A stretch of DNA of 64,000 nucleotides from Glycine soja (lineage: Eukaryota > Streptophyta > Magnoliopsida > Fabales > Fabaceae), in NCBI RefSeq assembly GCF_004193775.1, contig NC_041009.1, positions 46,555,534 through 46,619,533 on the forward strand, written 5' to 3'. Position 1 is the stretch's first letter. Every line of letters starts with the position of its first letter. Position numbers and translations under genes: made by a program. The notes below the pieces were generated by a model that was not told the origin of the DNA, ran no database searches, and saw nothing but the letters and a program-made list of their open reading frames with translations. Positions 1 to 11,600 of this stretch are shown here, one piece after another.

Positions 1-101
1 ATTCTAAAACATATATGAAAGGTTCCCGTACTTTTGGAACTTTATAAAATCACAAAAGTTCTGTAGCAAAAGCAACTTAAAACAAAATGATCAGAACTAA
101 C

Positions 102-552
102 CTCCGTATGAAGTTTCTCCATAGGCATCCACTCTCCAGGACCACAGAGATCAGAAAGAACAGTAGCTACAGATGATACTACATCTTTTTCTTCCAGCTG
201 CTGAAGCTGAAGATTATCAGCATCTCGATCTACTCGGGATCTACCTTCAGACTTCTTATCTGCAGGAACCAAACCATTGCAGTGACATTACAAATTCTGA
301 GACTATTCATGTAAAATAGGAGCTGGGGTAACACCAATAGAGAAATATACAAGCTGGATAAAAATAAAACGAATGGATTTCCTATTTACTAATTTGGGCA
401 GCTTCGTTGTATTTCTGATGAAAAATCATGCGAGTTTTTTAAAAAGTCATGTGAATTTTTTACATTAAATCCCAACCCTCCATTTATGGTTATATAATCC
501 ATATTTAATCCTCTCACTCACATATAAGATGTTTCCTCTCATAAGATATGCC

Positions 553-608
<56 letters not shown>

Positions 609-3600
609 CACTCATACAATTTCCACATGTTAGATGTCCCATTATGTGAAGGGAGGTGTATTGCGATCCCACGTCAACTCAAGATATGGCCAAAGTAGAG
701 CTTATAAAGGTTTTGGGTAATCCCCACCTAATGGGCTAGCTTATAAAGTTATAATTTCTGCTTTAACTTATACCTAACCTAATTGGTTCAGGCAATCAGG
801 TATGTTAAGATCCCATATCAGTTACGAATATGGGCCATGATCACTTGCTACACTATACTCTTCGGTAATCGGTACAGATACAAAGTACGTTGCTATGGTC
901 ACATAATATTCACAAGTATATTTGGTATACAAGTTGGGTTCAACTTCAAGGTATTTTCTTAATATAAACTTTAAAGAAACTAAAAAGCCATATAATATGC
1001 TCTCATCTATTATCATTTTTTTCGTTCCCAATAACCAGGTGGAGTTCAAATAACCATTTCCCAAACTAGTTTACATTAATTAAACATGCAGTTTTGACAG
1101 AAGTCACAAAACTGCTTGCACTTTTGTGAACTATGATCTGCATGTTCACCACTATCTATCTATTGAATTAAACATGCAGTTTTCTCTATCATTTTCACTA
1201 CTATTACAGCTGTAGATTTCATTTTTGGAATTTGAAATCCCAAAAATAGCCCCATAAAAAGCCACAAACCTCTCTGTTAAGAGAGATTTTTTGGAATCAA
1301 CACATAGCACTGCTATCCCAGCCGCTATGGCTCCTATTCAGCCTCTATTTGGTCTATAGTACGACCACTACACTAAACTTTTCCAGTACAGCAGCCCCAG
1401 ACTACAGTAGCAGCCAGGGGCCACTCTGCTCTGCTATGCCACTATAAAGGTGCTATTTAAAACTCTGCTTGCAATTGGGCTATTGACAGTTATATTTATT
1501 TTATTATCATCATCTAATCCCTAGCATCCACAATGTAGATCATAGAATACAGAAAAATGCCAGGCATCAACCCAGGTTCAAACTCATCATAACTGTGAAG
1601 ATCAATTATGACTATAGATGGTGGGGATGAAGATATGTTATCATCACAGCACTATGCTAGAATATGATGTAGAATTTATAGTATCTACACTACCAGAAGT
1701 ATATGCTAAACTTTATATTCCAGACTATATGTATTGGTGGGTAGTCCAAACATTAGTTACAAGAAATAATATAAAGAGAAGATTGTTTGATTTTAAATTG
1801 TGCAGCAATAATCTTATAGGAGAGAGACATTTACAATTTCAACCTATAACATACTATGCTTATTAATCCAATATTCCAGTTGATGACACAATTAACAAAC
1901 CAAAAAATGTTTGATCAGTGATAATAAATCTAGAAATTGAGCATGGTATAAGTTATAAAATGTGAAGACGGAGGTTGTATTACAATAGAAATAATATAAA
2001 CATGAAAACTGAACAAAGTTTCCTTTGCAGACAAATACTTGCTCACTGAAATGTTAGAAAGGAGATTGATTACAATTTGCAATATCATTAAAAGACGCAT
2101 AATAATTTTCTAGAAATTGAAATTCTAAAGACTCCCATGACCAGCATGCTCTCTTTAGCATCCCCACCAACTTAATTGGAAGACCCCAGTTAGTCCTCAT
2201 TGCCACTCATCTCCCCGGGGGATTGATGTTCTGGAAAATTCCATGTAGATCTTAAATCTAGTCACTGCAAATAATACCAACCAGAGGCACAACCAAATAT
2301 AATGGCAAGTGGCCACTACAACAAGAGATAACAACAATCGAACCTTGCAAAACTGATGACCCTCATGGAACACAATTTCAAAAATCATAACAAAGTTACA
2401 TTTCACACTATACTCAAAATCACACCAAAAATTTCAAATATAAGACTATAACAGGCTCCACAATATAAAAGCAAGTTGAAAATGTAAGACCTCAACTTCA
2501 CACCCGCACTAAATTTCATGGACTAAACCCGAAGAATTAACTAAAAAGCAGACACACATACATGCCCTTCCCTAAAGATAAAAAGACTTGTATCCCCCTT
2601 TAGCAAATTTAGTAGCAAGATGGATAGCAAACAGAAACAGTGTACATATCCTACCACATTCACTACATCCAATAAGGCAATCGGTAAATAACCAAAGAAT
2701 CAGACCAAATTCAGCAGCAGATAAAATTAAGCACACGTCATGTATACGATTCACCATAAAACCTGCATACACTATATTAACAAAAACACAAACAACAAAA
2801 CTTAGACGTAGTTCCTTAGATGTTTATTGTGCTCTTCTCAAATCAGAATCAGAATCACAATTTCACCAAGATAATTCACATAATAAAGGCTTGCATTAAA
2901 ACTCAGCATAGGTTATCAGCGAAAAATTCCAATTTTGATTGCAGAAAAACAAACCCTAAGTTAACAATTAGAATTCCAATTAGACTTACAAGTTACAACC
3001 AATACATACAACAACAAAAACAATCAACCGAAGCGAAAATTCCAGAAAACAATAACATACCCATAGGTGCGGACAGCGAAGACTTGCCACCAGCGTAGCC
3101 ATATCCATCATACCCATCCCTCCGCATCTTCCTCCCACCAACATCATCCTCATCATCAAACTCTTCCTCGTAGTACTCCCGTCGCGGCGCCTTCTTCACC
3201 GGGCCGGGGCCCAAATGGTAATTATTATAGTGCGGCACGACGGGCCCGGGTGCGGCGTGGTTAGGGTAATGCCTCGGGCCGACGGGCCCAACAAGGATGC
3301 TGCGAACGGGCAGGAGAAAGTAGAACTCCTTGTCCCCAATCTGGAGGAGATCTTGGGAATCGAGCTTGACGGGGGGGTTGCCGGGGAGGTGGAGGACGCC
3401 CTCCACGAGGCAGCCGTTTTTGCCGAGGACCTCGAGGGCGAAGCGGCGGCGGGCGAAGTCGTAGAAGATGCGGGCATGGTGGCGGGAGATGTTCATGCCG
3501 CCACCGAGGCTGGAGAGGTCGACATCGACCGTGGACTTCTTGGAGTTGCGGCCAAGGACGATGGAGTAGGTCTGCATGTAGTACTCGAAGTCCTCACCCT

Positions 3601-3652
3601 GGAGCTTCGCGAACCCTGCCTCCACGTCGCCGCCCGCCGCCGCCGTTGACAT
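102..3652 (-). CDS. FHA2: FHA-domain protein, FHA2-like (partial, 3' end off the window)
   Basis: Two exons are visible: 3652-3061 and 259-102, joined across a 2.8 kb intron. The donor is ATGG^GTATGT, the acceptor CCTGCAG^AT, and the next donor GAG^GTTAGT at 101. Together they give 250 residues with the reading frame kept at both junctions. Residues about 22-115 form an FHA domain, a phosphothreonine-binding fold. Its hallmark residues are present: G34-R35, S56xxH59 and the GKNG turn. An acidic, glycine-rich linker with EEEFDDEDD follows. Exon 2 carries the conserved LSDLCGPGEWMPMEKLH block of the plant FHA1/FHA2 family, which are nuclear proteins reported as transcriptional activators or ribosome-biogenesis factors. 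The start is the ATG at 3652, which begins MSTAAAGGDVEAGFAKLQGE and matches the family start. The remaining C-terminal exons lie left of base 1. The gene is transcribed away from the UGT pair. Confidence 0.9.
552..606. repeat. Compound (CT)n(AT)n microsatellite
   Basis: About eleven CT dinucleotides run directly into about fourteen AT dinucleotides, inside the FHA2 intron. Confidence 0.95.
650..870. mobile_element. Degenerate LTR/TRIM-like fragments
   Basis: A purine-rich GGGAGGTG followed by TATTGCGATCCCAC (about 651-673) looks like a polypurine tract next to an LTR start. A second start-like motif, TGTTAAGATCCCA, lies near 804. Both are followed by similar phrases (atatggcc, atatgggcc). 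This resembles decayed LTRs of a short retroelement. I cannot define ends or target-site duplications. Confidence 0.4.
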
Positions 3653-4680
3653 CGCCAGAGAATTGGAATTGTGAAGAACAAGAAAAGGGTTTGGATTGAT
3701 CGGAGAGAAAGGGAGCGCGCCTGAATGAAGAAGAAGAAGAGAATGGGGACTTTTTAAAAGCTAAAATACATGTTTTTTATTCCCAACAAATTTTTTTATC
3801 TGTTTTCTATCGGTCTAAAATTACAATATATTGTTTTTTTTTCCTGAATGAATGAGGATGGCCTATGTGACATTTTTATTTAATTTTAAATTTTAAAATA
3901 TAATTGATGAGAATTAAAAACTGTTACAAATTATCATCTTGGTAATGTGTTAATGTAATTTGTGGTAATTTATAATTCTCATAAATTGTGCAAACAATGA
4001 CACTTTATAATTTTAGAGGGATGAAAACACATGTGAAATTTTTTGCAAAAGACTAACTTGGAACTTTGATAATTTTGTGAAAACGGAAACAAGTCTTTAA
4101 ATACTTGTCCAATTACAAACAAAAGAACAAGTCGGGTGTCTGCAACCCAACGGTCTAAAAACCAGCTCTCAACACTACTCTAAACCTCTAAACAACTATA
4201 AACCTCTAGAGAACTCTCCTTTAATTTCTTTTTAACACAAAATCTATGCATTTATCTGGTATCTTCTTTTCTCTCTTGAGCCTTTCCTCTATTCTGGCCC
4301 TATTTTAATTCATGGCTTATCAAAGTCTCGTTTAAAAACATCACTTTAACTTTTTTGTTACATAATTTTTTAAAAATCTATCCATTTTTTTGTATCTCTG
4401 ATGTGTAAAAAAGCCTGCCCGGATTTTCACTTCTAAACATGCATTCGAGATTTCGTGTGTTTCCTGGTAGAAAAATATTGCATAAAACACCCATTTTGTT
4501 ATAAACATGCATCCGTATTATTCCATTTATAATGTGATAAAAAATATTTAAAAGAATAAGATGTTTGTATATTATTATTTTTTTGAAATAACAATGTTCA
4601 TTATTTAATTCCCGTGCTTTCCATTATTTAATACCCATGCTTTCCATGCTTTCCACATATATTAAGAAAATGTTTAAAAG
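3653..4680. other. Intergenic region between divergent FHA2-like and UGT genes
   Basis: The first ~100 bases are the likely 5' leader of the FHA2-like gene, GA-rich with a GAAGAAGAAGA stretch near 3727. The rest is AT-rich. No further gene is visible. It should hold the promoters of both divergent genes. Confidence 0.6.
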
Positions 4681-4736
4681 AATAAGATGGTTTACCGTGC
4701 GTACGTGGAGAATGATCACTGATGCAATTATAGGCA

Positions 4737-4743
4737 TATATAA
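4737..4743 (+). promoter_or_regulatory. Candidate TATA box of the first UGT gene
   Basis: TATATAA lies in a block that is duplicated upstream of the second UGT copy, where the equivalent TATATATA is at 15153-15160. The distance from this box to the putative leader exon is about 110 bases longer here than in the second copy. Confidence 0.35.
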
Positions 4744-4926
4744 TTTTATAATACTGAGCAAATAGATAACATAGTATTATTAAGTACTACATATTAGCTT
4801 TCCCTGAATTCAAATCTTCTTCTCATCTCACACCCCACTGTCACCTGTATTCACAAAGCTCAACAAAAATTATAACAATACACAAAGAAGGGAAAAGACG
4901 AATCAGAAGACAGAGATATCTATCAG

Positions 4927-5580
4927 GTTCGGCCTCTTTTCGATCTCTTAGGAAAAAGGTTTCATTTGTAAAACCACTATTCCTTTCTGTTATTTTTCTT
5001 AGGATTTGTTCTTATATATTATAGGACACTTGCATTGCTCTGTAGGAGAAAGGAATTTATGTTATGATTTTATAATATCGAAATTATGTATTTTTCACAA
5101 ACTCCTTCAGAGTTGCTAGATGATGGTAAGGTAGATTCTTTTGGTTTTAGTTGCTGTTGCCTTTGATCTCAGACCGAATAGGTCTAAAACTCAAATTTTA
5201 ATTATTTTAGCTTTAGATCTGAATATTGTGGATGCTATTTGTTTGTCTTATGTATTTTGAAGCAAGTCAAGCCGCACCGATAACAATGTTTGATATCACT
5301 ACTAGTTTTCAAGTTCTTTTTAATATAATATAATGTCTTCCCATAATTTTAGTTTAAAAAATCAATCTATAATATAAATATTGCATTCACAAATTTATAT
5401 AAATAAATATTCTTCTCACAACATAAATTTTTTTGTATCCGTTTTGAATTGGAAATGACTTAAAAGTAATTGTTTTCTTCCCTCAACCATGCATTTGTGC
5501 TTTTAGCAGATCTTTGCATAAGTTGATTAATTTGTCTGTGTTGTAATTGGCGTGTTCTGGTTTTTGTGCGACATAAACAG
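4927..5580 (+). other. Putative 5'-UTR intron of UGT copy 1
   Basis: ATCAG^GTTCGG at 4926/4927 and ATAAACAG^GACTG at 5580/5581 frame an intron-like T-rich stretch just before the start codon. The same two borders are kept in the second UGT copy (15236/15237 and 15784/15785), which supports a conserved leader intron. Parts of it also resemble the leader of the gene at 23201 (see findings). Confidence 0.5.
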
Positions 5581-5615
5581 GACTGAAAAAGCAATTTAGA
5601 AAGAGAAATCCGAAG

Positions 5616-8600
5616 ATGGAAGACTTAGAAGCAAAGATATCAGATTCAAAACCAGATGACTCAAGTCCTCTAAAACTCTACTTGCTCCCTTTTCTTGCTC
5701 CGGGACACATGATCCCACAAATTAACCTTGCTCAAGTTTTTGCCTTTCGTGGCCACCATGTTACTATTCTTACCACTCCTTCCAATGCTAAACTCATCCC
5801 AAAACATCTCAATGTCCACATCTTGAACTTCCCCTCCGAGGAAGTGGGTCTCCCTTCAGGCCTTGAGAATATCTCCTTGGCCAAAGACAACAACACTGCC
5901 TACAAGATATGGAAGGCCTCAAAGCTTCTCAAACCCGAAATCGAAAACTTCTTAAATCATAACCCTCCTCACGCTTTGATCATAGACATCATGTATACAT
6001 GGAGATCCACACTTAACAATAGCATCCCCACGTTTGTTTACAGCCCCATGCCCGTCTTCGCTCTTTGCGTTGTTGAAGCCATCAATCGCCATCCTCAAAC
6101 TTTGGCTTCTGATTCTTCACTTCCTTATGTTGTCCCTGGTGGTCTCCCCCACAATGTCACGCTTAATTTTAACCCCTCATCAACTAGCTTTGATAATATG
6201 GCTCGTACTTTGCTACACGCCAAGGAAAATAACAAACATGGTGTTATTGTGAACACATTTCCAGAGCTCGAAGATGGGTACACTCAGTACTACGAGAAAC
6301 TCACCCGTGTTAAAGTCTGGCACCTTGGCATGCTCTCACTTATGGTGGATTATTTCGACAAAAGAGGCAAGCCACAAGAGGATCAGGTATCGGAGTAAGC
6401 ATAAGATTAGTGAGGGTGGTGGATTATAGCCTTTAAGATAATCTATAATAAAAGGATTAAAATTAAGTAATTTTAAATGAAAATTATTCATGTATAGTTG
6501 TAAAATTTAAATTTACTCTTCCTTTTTTTTTTTTACATCTTATACAAATACTTCTCTTGATATATACAATATATACTCTGTTAGTATAGAGCAATAAAAG
6601 AAGAGAAAGGAATAAAGGGAAGAAAGAAAAAGACACAAAGTTTAACGTGGTTCAGCACACAATGTATGTGCCTACGTCCACGGCTACACTAGGAGAACTT
6701 TTTATTACTTGCACATAAAAGCTTACTAGGTGTCTCTATATATAACACTAATGAGACACAAGTTTTACAGACCAAGCGATGTGGGACAAAGGAACTAAGA
6801 TCACAAACTCTAACAATTCTCCCACTTGGGGTCTAAGTTCCAAACTCTAGCAGTTCCTTGTAAGCAATGAGTCCATCGACTCTTTACCTAGTGTAGCGCC
6901 TTCATCTTCAATTATCCTTGAAGGCCAACTGAGGCAATGCAAAGCCTCAGTTTGTCAGTTGTAACAACTTTAGTCAACATATTTGCTGGATTCTCTGATC
7001 CTAAGATCTTCAATAAAGATAAGTCTCTATCATTTATCAACTCCCTAATAAAATGGTATCTTAATTGAATATGCTTGCATCTAGAATGAAAGACTGGATT
7101 CTTAGCAAGACTTATAGCACTTTGACTGTCACTAAACATTGGAGCATCATCTTGTTCTTTCCCTAATTCATTGAGAAAATTCTTTAGCCAAATCATCTCC
7201 TTAGCTGCTTTTGAGATAGCTATGTACTCGGCTTCCGTGGTTGAGAGAGCAACTCTATCTTGAAGTTTAGACTTCCAACTCACAGCAGTACCTCCCAAGG
7301 TAAAAATGTAGCCTGTGGTGCTTTTCTTGGTATCAAAATCTCCTCCCAAGTCTGCATCTGAAAATCCCTGTAAAGTGAGATTGCCTTTTGTGAAACACAA
7401 ACACATCTCTGAAGTACCCTTCAGATATCTGAGTATCCACTTTACGCCTTCCCAATGCTCCTTTGTTGGATTTGATAGGAACCTACTGACAACTCCCACT
7501 GCATGTGCTATGTCAGGTCTGGTACACACAATAGCATACATCAAACTCCCAACTGTTGATGCATATGGTACTCTTGACATGTAACATTTTTCTTCATCTG
7601 TCTGCAAAGATTGCTTCTTTGAAAACTTCAAATGAGATCCCAAAGGGGTATTCTTGGTCTTAGAATCTCTAAGGTAAAACCTGTCAAGCAATTTGTGTAT
7701 ATATTTTTCCTGAGATAGCTTCAAGATTCCTTCTGATCTGTTTCTAAGAATTCTCATACCAAGGATTTGTTTAGCTGGACCAAGATCCTTCATTTCAAAG
7801 TTTTCTGCCAGCTGCTGCTTCAACTTGTTAATTTCTGTCATACTAGATCCTACAATCAACATGTCATCAACATTCACGACAAGGATAACATAACTATTAG
7901 TATATTTCTTAACATAGCAGCAATGGTCCATGTCACATCTTTTGAATCCTGAGTTGCTCATAAACTCATTAAACTTCTTGTACCACTGCCTCGGTGCTTG
8001 TTTCAAGTCATATAAACTTTTGTGAAGCTTGCATACAAGATTCTCCTTGACTGGCACTTCAAAACCTTCTGGTTGGGTCATATAGATGTCTTCCTCTAAA
8101 TCCCCATGCAAGAATGCAGTTTTAACATCTAACTGCTCCAAGTGAAGATTCTCTGCAGCTACCATGCTCAGAATAACTCTGATGGTAGTCATCTTTACAA
8201 CTAGAGAGAAGATCTCTGTGAAATCAATTCCTTGTTTCTGCTGAAACCCTTTCACCACAAGTCTCGCCTTGTATCTTCTTCTACCGTCAGATTCTTCCTT
8301 TAGCCTATAGACCCACCTATTCTGTAACGCTTTCTTTCCTTCTGGCAATTTAGTTAAAGACCACGTCTTATTCTTCTGAAGGGATGTCATCTCATCTTTC
8401 ATCGCTAGCTCCCACTCAATAGTGTCATTCCCCTGTGTAGCCTCACTGAAACATTCTGGCTCACTAGCATCAGTTAACAACAAATAATGCAATGAAGGGG
8501 AATACCTATCTGGTGGTACTGAAATTCTGCTAGATTTTCTTGGAGGAGTTGATGGTTCTGGTTCTGACTCAACCTCTACGCCTGTACTCTGGTTTCTGTT

Positions 8601-11600
8601 GGCTGCATCACTTTTTGAAATTTCTTCAAGTGTTGCTTTCTCAGAAATTTCTGACAGTTTACCTGCACATGTAGATTCTGCAAAAAATTTGTCCTTATAA
8701 AATAAGTTCTCATTAAAAGTAACATTTCTGCTTCTGATAACTTTCTTGGTTTGGTCATCCCAAAACCTGTAGCCATACATGTCAGATCCATAACTAATAA
8801 AATAACACTTCCTCGCCTTTGGATCCAATTTATCTCTACTATTAGAGTCTGTCAGTATATATGAAACACAACCAAAAATTCTCAAATGTGAAAGTTTTAC
8901 CTCCTTTCCAGACCATACTTCTTCGGGCAACTGATAATTCAAAGGAACTGATGGTCCTCTATTGATGAGATATGCTGTTGTGTTTATTACTTCTGCCTAG
9001 AATGCTTTAGGCAAGCCAGATTGGATCCGCATACACCTTGCTCTCTCGTTCAAGGTTCTATTCATCCTTTCTGCAACACCGTTTTGCTCAGGTGTTCCTG
9101 GTATTGTCTTGATCATTCTGATCCCAAGTTCTAAACAGAAGTCTTTAAACTCCTGACTATCATACTCCCCGCCATTGTCAGATTTCAGACTTTTAACCTT
9201 TAGACCTGTCTGATTTTCAACTTTTGTTTTCCACCTTTTAAACACAGAAAACACATCAGATTTATTTTTAAGAAAATAAATCCATACCTTTTTGGTAGAG
9301 TCGTCGATAAAGGTGACATAATAGCGTGAGTTTCCAACAGATTTCACTGGGGTTGGCCCCCAAACATCTGTGTACACCAATTCTAGCTTTTCAGCTTTAA
9401 GAGTCTTCCCTGCCCTTGAGAAACTAACCTTTTTCTGCTTTCCAAGGATACAATGTTCACAAGCACCAACATCAACATGCTTGAGGCTTGATAGCTTACC
9501 CTTTGCCGCCATAAGCTTCATTCCTTTTTCACTCATGTGTCCAAGTCTTTGATGTCACATGGTTGAATTATTGACAGCCTCAATAACTGCTATCATATCC
9601 TCATCTGCAATCATGTAAAGAGATCCTCGCTTCTTTCCATGAGCCACAATGAGATTGCCTTTTGTTACCTTCCAAGCTCCATCTCCAAAAATGGTGTGAT
9701 GTCCCTCATCATCCAACTGCCCTATAGATATTAAATTTCTCTTTAAGGTAGGAATATGTCTGACATTGTGCAATGTCCATAGGGATCCACTGGAGGTCTT
9801 GATGTTGATATCACCTCTTCCGACAATGTCAATAGATTTTCCATCTGCAAGGTAAACTTTTCCAAATCTTCCAGAAACATAGTTAGACAATAAATCTTTA
9901 GAGGGAGTAGTGTGGAACTACGCACCTGAGTCCATGATCCATGAATCAACAGGACTATCCAAACTGCAAATTAATGCATCATCAAGTTCATCGGTTGCTG
10001 CATTTGCGGATTCATCATCATCGCGCTTCTTGTTTTTGTGCAACTTGTTCTTCTTTGGTGCCTTGCACTGATTGCTAAAGTGACCTCTCTTGTCACAATT
10101 CCAGCAAGTAACGTCACTTTGAAATTTTCTCTGACCTTTCCCTCTTGACTTTGATCTGCCTCGACCATTCTGACCCTTCTAGGTAGTCCTTCCCCTGCCT
10201 TCAGTATTCAATGTTGAATTGGAAACATGACTAGAAGATTCTCCTGAATCTCTCTTGCGAACATCTTCGCTTAAGATCAAGTCACGGATGTCACTAAGCT
10301 TTAATGTGTTCTCCCTTGTAGAACTACTAACTGCAATAACAGTTGCAGCCCAATTATCCGGTAGTGATGACAATAGAATCAATGCGTTCACCTCATCCTC
10401 AAATTTAATCTGCACTGATTCCAACTAGGCAAGAATAATATTAAATTCATTAATATGATCAGTTACAGAGATACCTTCTCCCATCCTGAGGTTGAACAAC
10501 CGGCGCATCAAGTATACTTTGTTGGCTGCCGACGGCTTCTCGTACATATCTGACAACGCCTTCATTAAGCCTGCAGTAGTCTTCTCGTTCACGATGTTGA
10601 ACGCGACGTTCTTGGTTAATGTCAATCTGATCACGCCAAGAGTCTGTCGATCTAGCAAGTTCCATTCTTCTTGCTTCATGTCTTCTGGCTTAACCCCTGA
10701 TAAGGGCTGATACAGCTTCTTCTGATATAGATAATCCTCTATCTGCATCTTCCAAAAGCTGAAATCTCTGCCATCGAACTTCTCGATCTTCACCTTCCCC
10801 TCTTTTAATGTCATTGCTCCCACTGCCTCCTCTAAACTGAGAAGACTCTCACTAATTCCTTTAAACTATGGAAATCCCGTGGAGTAATCAAAAGCTCTTG
10901 ATACCAGTTGTTGGGGAGATTCGAGGGGTACATCTGTGGACCACGAGTCACCACATAAGGAAACCTGACACCACACTCTAACCCAAAACCTTAAGGCTCA
11001 GGTTTATGGGTCTTCTCCTCACTTATATGGTGCTCAACCTTTCCACTTCTACCCGATGTGGGACTTCACCTCACACTTGTAACCCAACACATCTCCCCCT
11101 CAAGTGTGAGTCTCTTCCACATGGTAGTCTCCCCCTCGAACGGAAGTCTTTATCATCCACGAGTATAGTCATGGCTACCTGCGGTACTTGCCCTATCCGC
11201 TAGCCATTCTGGCCACCCCGCTCCACCTGCGGAACACGCTGTGCCGTTAGCCATTCTGGCCACCTGCGGTACTTGCATACTCGTCTGAGCCAGTCACCAA
11301 CTTGAACCATCGGCTCTGATACCAGTTGTTAGTATAGAGCAATAAAAGAAGAGAAAGGAATAAAGGGAAGAAAGAAAAAGACACAAAGTTTAACGTGGTT
11401 CAACACACAATGTATGTGCCTACGTCCACGGCTACACTAGGAGAACTCTTTATTACTTGCACATAAAAGCTTACAAGAAGTCTCTATATATAACACTAAT
11501 GGGACACAAGTTTTTACAAACCAAGCGATGTGGAACTAAGACCACACAAGTTTTACAAACCAAGCGATGTGGGACAAAGGAGCTAAGACCACAAACTCTA

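Larger units (their letters stand above)
260..3060 (-). other. Intron 1 of the FHA2-like gene
   Basis: This 2.8 kb AT-rich intron has a GT donor at 3060 and an AG acceptor at 260-261. It holds a CT/AT microsatellite and degenerate LTR-like pieces near 655-870, listed separately. The short open frames inside it look like chance. Confidence 0.8.

Noticed and set aside
3067..3681. Several open frames of 60-144 codons on both strands over the first FHA2 exon
   Set aside because: They are shadows of the GC-rich exon in other frames. Only the minus-strand frame from 3652 encodes the FHA domain.
10909..11089. LTR B as a solo LTR inserted into the copia leader
   Set aside because: The five-base flanks do not match, and a primer site and a polypurine tract sit on its two sides, which fits a composite element better.
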